Assembly (NCBI GenBank): GCA_027491845.1
Contig: JAOZGF010000266.1
Coordinates: 1-6,472 of the forward strand
Reading direction: 5' to 3'
DNA from: Thermoproteota archaeon
GTDB taxonomy: Archaea > Korarchaeota > JAOZGF01
Length of the DNA: 6,472 nucleotides
The notes beneath the pieces are model-generated. The model saw only the letters and a program-made list of their open reading frames with translations. It searched no databases and was not told the DNA's origin. Shown piece by piece: positions 1 through 5,464 of the stretch. The position numbers were made by a program, and so were the translations under genes. How positions within the stretch are numbered: the stretch's first letter is position 1; every line of letters starts with the position of its first letter.

Positions 1-1065
1 GGAGAATTCATACCTGACAGGTCTGAAATAAAAAGGCTGATGCCTCGTTCCAGCCGCATCAGCAACCTATACCGATTTGTTTCTTCAAAAATAATTAAGA
101 ATAAAACTGAAACAATCAAAGTTTTCACCCCGAAAAACAAAGAAATAAAAATAAAGTTTAAGGGAGTTGTTCTTGAAAGAAAACTGCTGGAAAAAGGACT
201 AGCTGCTGAAGCTGAAAAAAAGGGGATTCAATTCATACTCTCCTGTCACGCAAAAGAGTTTCATGAAAGAAAGGATTGCGTAGAAATACTCGTCAACATG
301 GATGGAAAAACAAAACATTTGAAGTCAAGGGTTGTCATCGGAGCCGATGGATTCCCATCGGTGGTTGCCAGGTCGTTAAAGATGGAAACCGGGTACTCAA
401 AAAAAGACGTTGCTTTATGCCTGAATAGAAGAATGATAAATGTTGAATGCGATGAAAATGAGGTTGAAGTATACTTCGGAACAAAATGGTCACCAGGCGG
501 ATATGGATGGATCATTCCAAAAGGAGGGGGAGAAGCAAACGTAGGAATCGGAATAAGGATGTCAAAACTTAAAAACACACTGAAACCAAGAAAACTACTT
601 GATTACTTTATAAGTAAGCATGAGGTTGCTTCAAAAAAGCTTAAGAAAGCAAAAACAATTTCTTTTAACGCTAAAATCCTCCCAGTAGGTGGACTAGTAA
701 GTATGGTTCAAAGGGATAAAGTGCTCTTGGCAGGCGACTCTGCCGGCACAATAATCGCAACTAACGGAAGCGGGATACCTACGGCTTTTGTTTCGGGGTC
801 AATTGCTGGAGAAACCGTCTGTAACTACCTTAAAAAAAACGGTTTAATGCAGGAATACCGAAAAAAACTGGAAGGAGAAATTGGAAAAGAAATTGCTTTA
901 GCCCTAACCTACAGAAGGTTTTCTGATAAGATAATGTTCAACAACGCTGTATTTCATGGTTTCATTAGGCTTGCAGGGGATGACGCTGTAAAAAAAGTGT
1001 TAAAGGGAGAAGAGACAAGGTTAAAGCCTTTACTGAGGGGGTTAGAGAAACTCAACCTCTTATAA
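1..1065 (+). CDS. Geranylgeranyl reductase family FAD-dependent oxidoreductase (5' partial)
   Basis: Flavoprotein of the geranylgeranyl reductase family. In archaea, members hydrogenate the isoprenoid chains of membrane lipids at the membrane surface, using FADH2; some relatives act on other isoprenoids. The frame is open from the first base (it begins GEFIP), so 354 residues are visible and the true start and N-terminal GxGxxG nucleotide-binding motif lie outside the window. The ATG at 40 is internal. Numbering from the first codon, visible marks are the ER-KLL helix near 59-63, GADG (114-117), the family signature PGGYGWIIPKG (165-175) followed by ANVGIG, and the second FAD motif AGDSAG (244-249) followed by NGSGIPTA. 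Roughly 40-100 residues seem to be missing. A TTG-started mobA-like gene follows after 36 bp on the same strand, suggesting co-transcription. The family is secure; the exact substrate is inferred. Confidence 0.88.
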   Translation, partial: GEFIPDRSEIKRLMPRSSRISNLYRFVSSKIIKNKTETIKVFTPKNKEIKIKFKGVVLERKLLEKGLAAEAEKKGIQFILSCHAKEFHERKDCVEILVNMDGKTKHLKSRVVIGADGFPSVVARSLKMETGYSKKDVALCLNRRMINVECDENEVEVYFGTKWSPGGYGWIIPKGGGEANVGIGIRMSKLKNTLKPRKLLDYFISKHEVASKKLKKAKTISFNAKILPVGGLVSMVQRDKVLLAGDSAGTIIATNGSGIPTAFVSGSIAGETVCNYLKKNGLMQEYRKKLEGEIGKEIALALTYRRFSDKIMFNNAVFHGFIRLAGDDAVKKVLKGEETRLKPLLRGLEKLNLL

Positions 1066-1069
1066 TTTT
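1060..1069 (+). promoter_or_regulatory. Possible TATA-like element for the mobA-like gene
   Basis: TTATAATTTT spans the end of the upstream gene and lies about 25 bases before the ribosome binding site at 1092. A start of transcription near 1090 would leave a leader of about 12 bases. The match may simply reflect A+T-rich sequence, and read-through from the upstream gene is equally likely. The same gap holds a weak 6-bp inverted repeat, ATTTTC (1065-1070) and GAAAAT (1075-1080), around a four-base loop. Confidence 0.22.
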
Positions 1070-1091
1070 CTATTGAAAATATCGCGCTTAC

Positions 1092-1096
1092 GTGAT
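1092..1096 (+). promoter_or_regulatory. Ribosome binding site supporting the TTG start of mobA-like gene
   Basis: GTGAT matches the 3' part of the archaeal Shine-Dalgarno consensus GGAGGTGAT and ends five bases before the TTG at 1102. An in-frame TAA at 1096-1098 overlaps it, so no earlier start is possible. Any later start would remove the nucleotide-binding LAGG motif. TTG is therefore the only sensible start. Confidence 0.65.
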
Positions 1097-1101
1097 AATC
1101 A

Positions 1102-1719
1102 TTGAATTTAGCGGTAATTTTAGCTGGGGGGTCTTCAAAAAGGTTTGGAGAAGACAAGGGAGCCCACGTGTTTCTTGGCAAAGCTTTAGTACAATATGTT
1201 ATAGATGCATGTTCTCCCGTTGTTGATGAGATTGCTGTTGTTGTTAAAACAACAGAGCAACTTGAGAAATATAGAAAGTTGATAAAAAGAGTTGACGTCT
1301 TTCTTAGGGACAAAGAAAGGATTGAGAGCCCATTAATAGGTTTACTAACTGGTTTTGAACATTACCGCAAGGGAAAAGCGGTTGTTCTTCCTTGCGATAA
1401 TCCGTTTGTGAGCAGTGAAGCAATAGAGCTAATGTTTAATTTTCTCACTTCAGAGTTCAGCGCAATCATCCCGAGGTGGCCTAACGGAGACATTGAACCA
1501 CTTTTCTCGGTATATGATGTCAGTGAAATGCTTTCAGCGGTTAAGAAAGCGTATAGGTTTGGAAAACTTGACCTAAGGTCTCCCATAAAACTTTTAAAGA
1601 AAGTGCTTTATGTTTCAACCGAAGTATTTAAAACTTTGGATCCTGAACTCCTCCTTTTCACCAATATAAACGAACCTAGTGATTTAATTAGGTTAAAGAA
1701 GTTAAAAAGGAAATTTTAG
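1102..1719 (+). CDS. mobA: MobA-like nucleotidyltransferase (molybdenum cofactor guanylyltransferase family)
   Basis: Cytoplasmic nucleotidyltransferase of the MobA-like NTP transferase family, 205 residues, close to the usual MobA length. MobA joins GMP from GTP to molybdopterin to make the guanine dinucleotide cofactor of Mo/W enzymes. The marks run in the expected order: LAGGSSKRFGEDKG (7-20, nucleotide-binding loop with the DK pair), E75-S-P-L followed by G80 (compare E-x-P-L-x-G in MobA), PCDNPF (97-102, with metal-binding Asp99), EPLFSVY (132-138) and a C-terminal NINEPSDL (188-195), matching the family's N-x-N-x-P-x-D-L. The start is TTG. It follows the lipid reductase gene by 36 bp, and its stop overlaps the convergent alaS stop. 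No other molybdopterin gene is visible, so the exact substrate is inferred; a related nucleotidyltransferase of this family remains possible. Confidence 0.82.
   Translation: MNLAVILAGGSSKRFGEDKGAHVFLGKALVQYVIDACSPVVDEIAVVVKTTEQLEKYRKLIKRVDVFLRDKERIESPLIGLLTGFEHYRKGKAVVLPCDNPFVSSEAIELMFNFLTSEFSAIIPRWPNGDIEPLFSVYDVSEMLSAVKKAYRFGKLDLRSPIKLLKKVLYVSTEVFKTLDPELLLFTNINEPSDLIRLKKLKRKF
1699..1715 (-). terminator. Possible U-rich terminator of alaS inside mobA-like gene
   Basis: Reading the minus strand just past the alaS stop, the sequence is AATTTCC followed by TTTTTAACTTC, a pyrimidine/T-rich stretch like archaeal U-rich terminators. It lies wholly within the last codons of the opposing gene, whose lysine-rich tail (KKLKRKF) supplies the T tract. 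The call rests on composition alone. Confidence 0.25.
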
Positions 1720-4457
1720 CCCAGGAGAACTGCTAATCTTACTCCATTTCTTATTTTCCTTAACTTTCCTATGTCTTTTATCGTTCCCTGCGCCAGATAC
1801 TTGTCTTTACCTCCCCCCTTTCCACCAGTCTCCTTAATTATTCTTTTAAGGATCTCTCTTGCATCGAAACCTTTGCTTGCAGCGTTTTTGTCAATCATCA
1901 CAACAATTTTTCTCTCTTCACCTGCAGAATAAAGAATGACAATCGAAGGCCTGTTCCTCTCAATGACCTTTCCTCCCAATTTAATGAGTTCATCGAAATC
2001 TGCATCTTTAATTTCGCCTAGGAAAACGTTTATTTCCTTTACTTTAATTCTTCTTTTTTCGAGTTGTTCAACATGCATTTCAGCTATCTTCTTTCGAAGC
2101 TTTTCAATTTCTTTCTTGTCTCTTTTGATCTGGTTGAAAAATCTTTCAACTGTTTTTGGAAGCTCCTTCTTTGGGGTTCTAAGAAAACTTGAAATTTCAG
2201 CGATTATTTCATCGTTCCTCTGTATTTCCTTTATAGACGGTTTACCTGCTGTAAATTCTATCCTCACAATCCCATCTTGTATTCTTTTCGTCCCAATGAT
2301 TTTTATGTAACCTGTCTCTAGCGTATTAGAACAATGAAGGCCGCCGCATGCTTCAACATCCCAGTTTTCAATGTTAACTATTCTTATTTTCCTTCCTGGA
2401 ACAACTCCGCCTTGATATATTGAAAACCCGTATTTTCTTTCCGCAATGTCTCTTCTCTCCCATGAAACCTCTATTTTTCTGCCTTCCAATACTATTTCGT
2501 TGCTTTTCTTCTCTATTTCCCTTATTTCTTCGCTGGTTAATGGCTTGTAATGGGAAATATCTAACCTGGCTTTTTCAGGTGTTTTTTCAGCTCCTTCTTG
2601 CCAAACATGTTTCCCTAAAACCCTTCTAGCAGCCCCATTAACAATGTGTGTCGCTGTATGATGCCTCATTAATGATTTCCTTCTTTCAAGGTTTATTTCC
2701 CCCTTAACTCTCTGGTTCTCCTTTAAATAACATTTCTCTTTTAACTCATGAATTATCACGTCACCTTGCTTGAAAACACGCACAACTTCAAACCCATTTA
2801 TTTTCCCTGTATCGCTTAACTGTCCTCCTGAGGTAGGGTAAAACAATGTCTTATTTAAAACCACGTATCTCCCGTTGAAGATTTTCAGAACAGTTGCAGT
2901 GAAATTATTCTTTAAGGGATGTTCATAGTAGAGGGGTTCTGTTCTAGGTAATCCGTTCAAGTTAAACTTAAGTTCTTCTTCACTTAACTGTCTTTTTTGT
3001 TCTTCCCTCACTTCTTCCATTTTCCTGTAGAAATCTTCTGGTACGTGGACATGGAGTCCCATTTTTCTCCCGATGTCTATGACTTTCTCTGGAGGAATCC
3101 CCTTTGACTCGTAAAGTTCAACAAAGGTTTTTACGTCGACTTCCCTCTTTTTAGAGAGCAATCTTTTAACATATTTTTCTCCTAGGTTTAAAGTTGTTTT
3201 ATACCTTTTCTTTTCTAGTTCTAATATTTCAGGCAAGATTTCCATGCTTCTCCTGATGCGAGGGTAAGATCTAGAGAAGTAGTCCGTTTCCTTTTCAAAA
3301 AGTTTCAGGAGATCTATATCTAAGTTATATAAGTCTATTAAATTCCAGATCCTTCTAAGTATGGTTCTTAGATTATACCCTCCTCCAACGTTTGACGGGA
3401 TAGCTCCATCTGCAACAGCGAAAATCACAGTGCGAACATGATCTGCAATCGCATAAATTGCATGTAAACTACTTAGTTGGGACTCGACGGATTCTAAACT
3501 GCACCCCATTTTCTCCAGAACCAATGATTTCGTTCTTTCAATACTTTCAGGGTCATTGAAATCAAGTGCCCCGCACAATTTAGAATATTCCAACTTAAGT
3601 TTTTCGTCAACGTGAATAGACGTTTCTTTTCTCAACCAATCTATCACTGGAGTGAAAACAGCATCATAGGCGGTAGGTGTCCCCTGAAGAAACCAACAAA
3701 TCCTCTCTATCCCCCATCCAACGTCGATAACTTTAACATCAAGTTCTCTAGGTCTTCCGTTATCTAATTTAAACTGCATAAAGACACTGTTTGCTATTTC
3801 AAGTCCCTTCCCAAAGGATTCCAGGCATGGCCCAAGGTTTCCTCCGCCGCTCCACACGTCTTCCTTATAAGTTATCTCTTCAGGTTCTAAACCCATTTCC
3901 TTCGTTAGAAAGTCATAGTTTAACCTTATACATTCATCCATCCAGTACCCTTTCAAACGACTTGAAAGAAATGAGTGTTGTCCGCCCATAACAAACAAGG
4001 TGAAATGCCTTCCTGTTTTCCCAACGTTATCTATGTCAGTGAAGTTTTTCCCTCTAAACCTAATGCAGGGTTGAGCTATAGCAAGCGGGTTAGCTGGGGG
4101 GTCAATCGTGCCATTAAGGACCCATGGCTGAAAAGCGGCAATGGATGCTATGGTGAATTCTAGGTCTTCCCTCCACCTTGCAACAACAGGATAATCCTGC
4201 ACTCTCGTATGACCATTTCTTTCAAAAAAAGAAAGCCATTTCTCAATTGTTTCATGAAAGTCAAGTTTTAAACGAGTTTCTCCAATAAATTTATAGCCTC
4301 CAATACATTCTGAGTCTCCGCAAAGGTTTTCATCAGGGTTTTGTGTCCAAAAAAAGTTTTTACAGCTTAAACATTTCTTTCTAATAAAGCCGTTTTCTCG
4401 AAAAAAAGGTATTTCATAAAATTTTTTTCCGAAAAATCCTTTGTCAATTAGGGACAT
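1716..4457 (-). CDS. alaS: Alanyl-tRNA synthetase, archaeal type, complete
   Basis: Class II synthetase that charges tRNA-Ala with alanine in the cytoplasm; 913 residues, normal for archaea. Domains in order: archaeal N-terminal Zn module with C29-x2-C32 and C46-x4-C51; catalytic core with a motif 2 region at about 120-163 (CIRFRG, NFTDIDNVG, HFTLFVMGGQHSF) and motif 3 VGWGIER (246-252); tRNA-binding helical region to about 490; editing domain with YPTSGGQLSDTG (540-551) and Zn ligands H600-x3-H604 and C704-x3-H708; a coiled segment around 766-805; and the C-Ala domain ending with GGKGGGK (878-884). The ATG is the first possible start, because an in-frame stop lies at 4473-4475 with no start codon between. 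A weak GTGA precedes it. Oddities: the usual editing motif CGGTH reads CGGLH, and the next motif reads NTLETG rather than the NTGEIG-like form. It is transcribed away from the Fe-S scaffold gene and converges with the mobA-like gene, sharing four bases. Confidence 0.97.
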   Translation of the reverse strand: MSLIDKGFFGKKFYEIPFFRENGFIRKKCLSCKNFFWTQNPDENLCGDSECIGGYKFIGETRLKLDFHETIEKWLSFFERNGHTRVQDYPVVARWREDLEFTIASIAAFQPWVLNGTIDPPANPLAIAQPCIRFRGKNFTDIDNVGKTGRHFTLFVMGGQHSFLSSRLKGYWMDECIRLNYDFLTKEMGLEPEEITYKEDVWSGGGNLGPCLESFGKGLEIANSVFMQFKLDNGRPRELDVKVIDVGWGIERICWFLQGTPTAYDAVFTPVIDWLRKETSIHVDEKLKLEYSKLCGALDFNDPESIERTKSLVLEKMGCSLESVESQLSSLHAIYAIADHVRTVIFAVADGAIPSNVGGGYNLRTILRRIWNLIDLYNLDIDLLKLFEKETDYFSRSYPRIRRSMEILPEILELEKKRYKTTLNLGEKYVKRLLSKKREVDVKTFVELYESKGIPPEKVIDIGRKMGLHVHVPEDFYRKMEEVREEQKRQLSEEELKFNLNGLPRTEPLYYEHPLKNNFTATVLKIFNGRYVVLNKTLFYPTSGGQLSDTGKINGFEVVRVFKQGDVIIHELKEKCYLKENQRVKGEINLERRKSLMRHHTATHIVNGAARRVLGKHVWQEGAEKTPEKARLDISHYKPLTSEEIREIEKKSNEIVLEGRKIEVSWERRDIAERKYGFSIYQGGVVPGRKIRIVNIENWDVEACGGLHCSNTLETGYIKIIGTKRIQDGIVRIEFTAGKPSIKEIQRNDEIIAEISSFLRTPKKELPKTVERFFNQIKRDKKEIEKLRKKIAEMHVEQLEKRRIKVKEINVFLGEIKDADFDELIKLGGKVIERNRPSIVILYSAGEERKIVVMIDKNAASKGFDAREILKRIIKETGGKGGGKDKYLAQGTIKDIGKLRKIRNGVRLAVLLG
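1746..1770 (+). terminator. Possible U-rich terminator of the lipid reductase-mobA unit inside alaS
   Basis: A T-rich stretch (ATTTCTTATTTTCC, then TTAACTTTCC) starts about 27 bases after the mobA-like stop and lies inside the antisense strand of alaS. Archaeal RNA polymerase can terminate on T-rich runs without a hairpin, so this is the most likely stop for the rightward transcript. The evidence is only composition and position. Confidence 0.27.
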
Positions 4458-4468
4458 ATGTGCTTCAC

Positions 4469-4480
4469 ACAGTTAACTGT
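4469..4480. repeat. Perfect 12-bp palindrome upstream of alaS (possible operator)
   Basis: ACAGTTAACTGT is exactly self-complementary and lies 11 bases before the alaS start codon. Depending on which TATA-like tract is used, it sits either between TATA and the transcription start or inside a short leader. Either place suits a repressor or roadblock site. Its function is inferred from symmetry and position only. Confidence 0.4.
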
Positions 4481-4487
4481 TCTTCCA

Positions 4488-4497
4488 AATTTTATTT
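4488..4497 (-). promoter_or_regulatory. Candidate TATA element for alaS (proximal)
   Basis: On the minus strand the sequence reads GAAATAAAATTTGG, a TATA-like tract preceded by an A-rich possible BRE. Its centre lies about 35 bases before the ATG, which predicts a leader of roughly 10 bases. It competes with the distal tract at 4525-4534. Confidence 0.35.
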
Positions 4498-4524
4498 CAA
4501 GTGAAAAGTAGTTAGGCTAAGACC

Positions 4525-4534
4525 TTTATATTTT
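4525..4534 (-). promoter_or_regulatory. Candidate TATA element for alaS (distal)
   Basis: On the minus strand AAAATATAAA is a reasonable TATA-like box. It would place transcription initiation near 4503 and give a leader of about 45 bases containing the 12-bp palindrome. The region is nearly symmetric in A and T, so the strand is uncertain. Confidence 0.35.
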
Positions 4535-4627
4535 ATTAAGACCAATTTACTTGACAGGAAACTTTAACGTTAACCTCTAAAAAGTTGTGTAGAGTCGGTG
4601 CTTGCTGTTTGGTGTTAGTAGTGAAAG

Positions 4628-5266
4628 TTATTCTTTAAACTTTAAGGTTATTTTCACGTTTAAGTCGCTGAAGGCCTCCTTAATGTCTTCTGAAATATAT
4701 TTAGCTGATTCATCTTTTTTGGAATAATTCAGTTTTATCTCTACCTTTTTCCCCTTCATTTTTACTTCGTCAACCTTGTGCAGGGAAACAATGTCCTTGC
4801 CTTGTAATGGGTCAAGTATTCCTTTAAGAACCCTTCTCACAAACTTTTCATCTAGTTTTGTGAAGCCTTTCTTTACTTCGTATTTGAGTAGGGCTGTTTC
4901 AAGCCCTGACTTTGACAGTGCCGCGCAATGATACTTTATCTTTGGAAGCCCTCCTAGGGCGTTTATTATATCTTTGAAGCCGAGTTTCTTTGCTTCCTCG
5001 ATGGTTTTTCCTTTAACTAGTTCTGTCATAACCGATGTTGTCGCTATATTCGATGCACACCCATAAGATTCAAACTTAATATCCTTTATTGTATGAGTCT
5101 TTTCATCAACCTTAATGTAGAGCTTTAGAAGGTCTCCGCAAACTACGCTTCCCACTTTTGTAACAATATCGGCATCTTCCAGTCTTCCAACGTTGCGTGG
5201 GTTCATGAAATGTTCCACAACTTTTTCCGTGTATCCAATGTTTTTCCAGAGTTCTCTTTTCCCCAT
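4628..5266 (-). CDS. IscU/NifU-type Fe-S cluster scaffold with C-terminal MIP18/DUF59-like domain
   Basis: Cytoplasmic scaffold on which Fe-S clusters are assembled and passed to apoproteins. Residues about 11-132 are an IscU/NifU N-terminal domain with all three cluster cysteines: C43 in CGD (with Asp45), C70 in YGCASNIATTS and C114 in KYHCAAL. The HscA-binding LPPVK of bacterial IscU reads LPKIK (107-111). At 212 residues it is well over the roughly 125-150 of simple IscU. Residues about 137-212 resemble a MIP18/DUF59 fold, like the N-terminal domain of Mrp/ApbC carriers: a helix, DP-x3-KDIVSL (152-161), two strands, a helix and the final strand VKITLKF. The acidic residue after DP and the cysteine of the TxPxCP-like loop are absent. 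The NifU C-terminal CxxC is also absent. The start is the first ATG after an in-frame TGA. No cysteine desulfurase gene is adjacent. The scaffold call is firm; the C-terminal assignment is by eye. Confidence 0.9.
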   Translation of the reverse strand: MGKRELWKNIGYTEKVVEHFMNPRNVGRLEDADIVTKVGSVVCGDLLKLYIKVDEKTHTIKDIKFESYGCASNIATTSVMTELVKGKTIEEAKKLGFKDIINALGGLPKIKYHCAALSKSGLETALLKYEVKKGFTKLDEKFVRRVLKGILDPLQGKDIVSLHKVDEVKMKGKKVEIKLNYSKKDESAKYISEDIKEAFSDLNVKITLKFKE

Positions 5267-5269
5267 TTC

Positions 5270-5277
5270 ATCATCTC
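5270..5277 (-). promoter_or_regulatory. Ribosome binding site of the Fe-S scaffold gene
   Basis: GAGATGAT on the minus strand matches GGAGGTGAT with one internal mismatch and ends three bases before the ATG at 5266. Two other ATGs in this stretch are out of frame, and an in-frame TGA lies 12 bases upstream, so the start is well fixed. Confidence 0.6.
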
Positions 5278-5298
5278 ATAAATTTAGAATTGTTTCCG

Positions 5299-5310
5299 TA
5301 TATTATATTA
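5299..5310 (-). promoter_or_regulatory. Probable TATA box of the Fe-S scaffold gene
   Basis: TAATATAATATA on the minus strand is centred about 38 bases before the ATG. Archaeal spacing predicts a transcription start near 5278, leaving a leader of about 12 bases that just includes the ribosome binding site. The box overlaps the edge of the 14-bp palindrome at 5308-5321. Confidence 0.5.
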
Positions 5311-5321
5311 ACAATTGTTAA
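5308..5321. repeat. Perfect 14-bp palindrome TTAACAATTGTTAA (possible operator)
   Basis: TTAAC and its complement GTTAA flank a central AATT with no mismatch. It occupies the BRE/TATA edge of the leftward promoter for the Fe-S scaffold gene, where a bound dimeric regulator would compete with TFB/TBP. The TTAAC half-site also occurs as the 10-bp palindrome at 4564-4573. The regulator is unknown. Confidence 0.45.
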
Positions 5322-5324
5322 CCT

Positions 5325-5336
5325 AATAAATTTATT
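5325..5336. repeat. Perfect 12-bp palindrome AATAAATTTATT
   Basis: This self-complementary A/T-only sequence lies three bases from the 14-bp palindrome, with centres 16 bp apart. It could be a second operator half of a composite site, or only an A/T tract that is symmetric by chance. Confidence 0.3.
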
Positions 5337-5360
5337 CCTGCTCCTGTAAATCTCGGCTAG

Positions 5361-5374
5361 GAAAGCCTTAAAAA
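5361..5374 (+). promoter_or_regulatory. Probable BRE/TATA promoter of aspartate kinase
   Basis: GAAAGC followed by CTTAAAAA has the purine-rich BRE plus TATA-like layout of archaeal promoters. Expected spacing of about 25-27 bases puts the transcription start near 5396-5398. That gives aspartate kinase a leader of about 65 bases, and the ATG at 5402 would then be almost leaderless. Confidence 0.5.
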
Positions 5375-5401
5375 CAGGGGGTTAATCAATATAGTTTTCC
5401 A

Positions 5402-5458
5402 ATGTCTCTTAACCAATTGGATTGCTCGCTCTCAGTATCTTGTCAGTTCATGAGGTAG
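5402..5458 (+). CDS. Possible 18-codon leader ORF upstream of aspartate kinase
   Basis: The ORF encodes MSLNQLDCSLSVSCQFMR and ends with TAG at 5456-5458. Its ATG lies where the predicted transcript begins, as in leaderless archaeal genes. Its stop overlaps the aspartate kinase ribosome binding site and is six bases before that gene's ATG, and the two genes share a frame. Translation of the leader could therefore couple to or block initiation of the kinase. It has no ribosome binding site of its own. The peptide contains no Lys or Thr and resembles nothing I recognise. Chance occurrence is quite possible. Confidence 0.2.
   Translation: MSLNQLDCSLSVSCQFMR
5452..5456 (+). promoter_or_regulatory. 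Ribosome binding site of aspartate kinase
   Basis: GAGGT lies eight bases before the ATG at 5465. This supports that ATG over the second in-frame ATG at 5477, although both would keep the KFGGS motif. The in-frame TAG at 5456-5458 excludes any earlier start. Confidence 0.7.
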
Positions 5459-5464
5459 TTCGAA

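Larger units (their letters stand above)
4458..4627. other. Intergenic region between Fe-S scaffold gene and alaS
   Basis: This 170-bp A+T-rich gap carries no ORF or recognisable RNA gene. It contains the probable alaS promoter (two candidate TATA-like tracts, read on the minus strand), a 12-bp palindrome at 4469-4480, a 10-bp palindrome TTAACGTTAA at 4564-4573, and a minus-strand T5 run (4579-4583) about 45 bases past the scaffold gene's stop that could help terminate that gene. Confidence 0.6.

Noticed and set aside
261..578. Minus-strand ORF of 105 codons opposite the lipid reductase gene
   Set aside because: It overlaps the conserved GADG and PGGYGW motifs in antisense and has no family features.
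40..1065. ATG at 40 as the start of the lipid reductase-family gene
   Set aside because: The frame is open to the first base and the preceding residues (GEFIPDRSEIKRL) fit the family, so the gene continues past the left edge.
954..1313. Minus-strand ORF of 119 codons spanning the lipid reductase/mobA junction
   Set aside because: It is antisense to the FAD protein's end and the mobA nucleotide-binding loop, with no recognisable domain.
1936..2310. Plus-strand ORF of 124 codons opposite alaS
   Set aside because: It is antisense to well-conserved alaS sequence and its Ser/Phe/Leu-rich product is typical of a reading-frame shadow.
4590..4603. GAGTCGGTGCTT resembles the 3' end of Streptococcus tracrRNA
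   Set aside because: The pairing partner GGCACC is absent and there is no CRISPR repeat or cas gene; a 12-base chance match.
4458..4627. T-box or other tRNA-sensing riboswitch upstream of alaS
   Set aside because: No T-box sequence or specifier stem is visible, the leader is short, and T-boxes are a bacterial device.
5267..5280. ATGATGA resembling a C box of an archaeal C/D sRNA
   Set aside because: I saw no suitable D box or C'/D' pair at the right distance, and the sequence is explained by the ribosome binding site.
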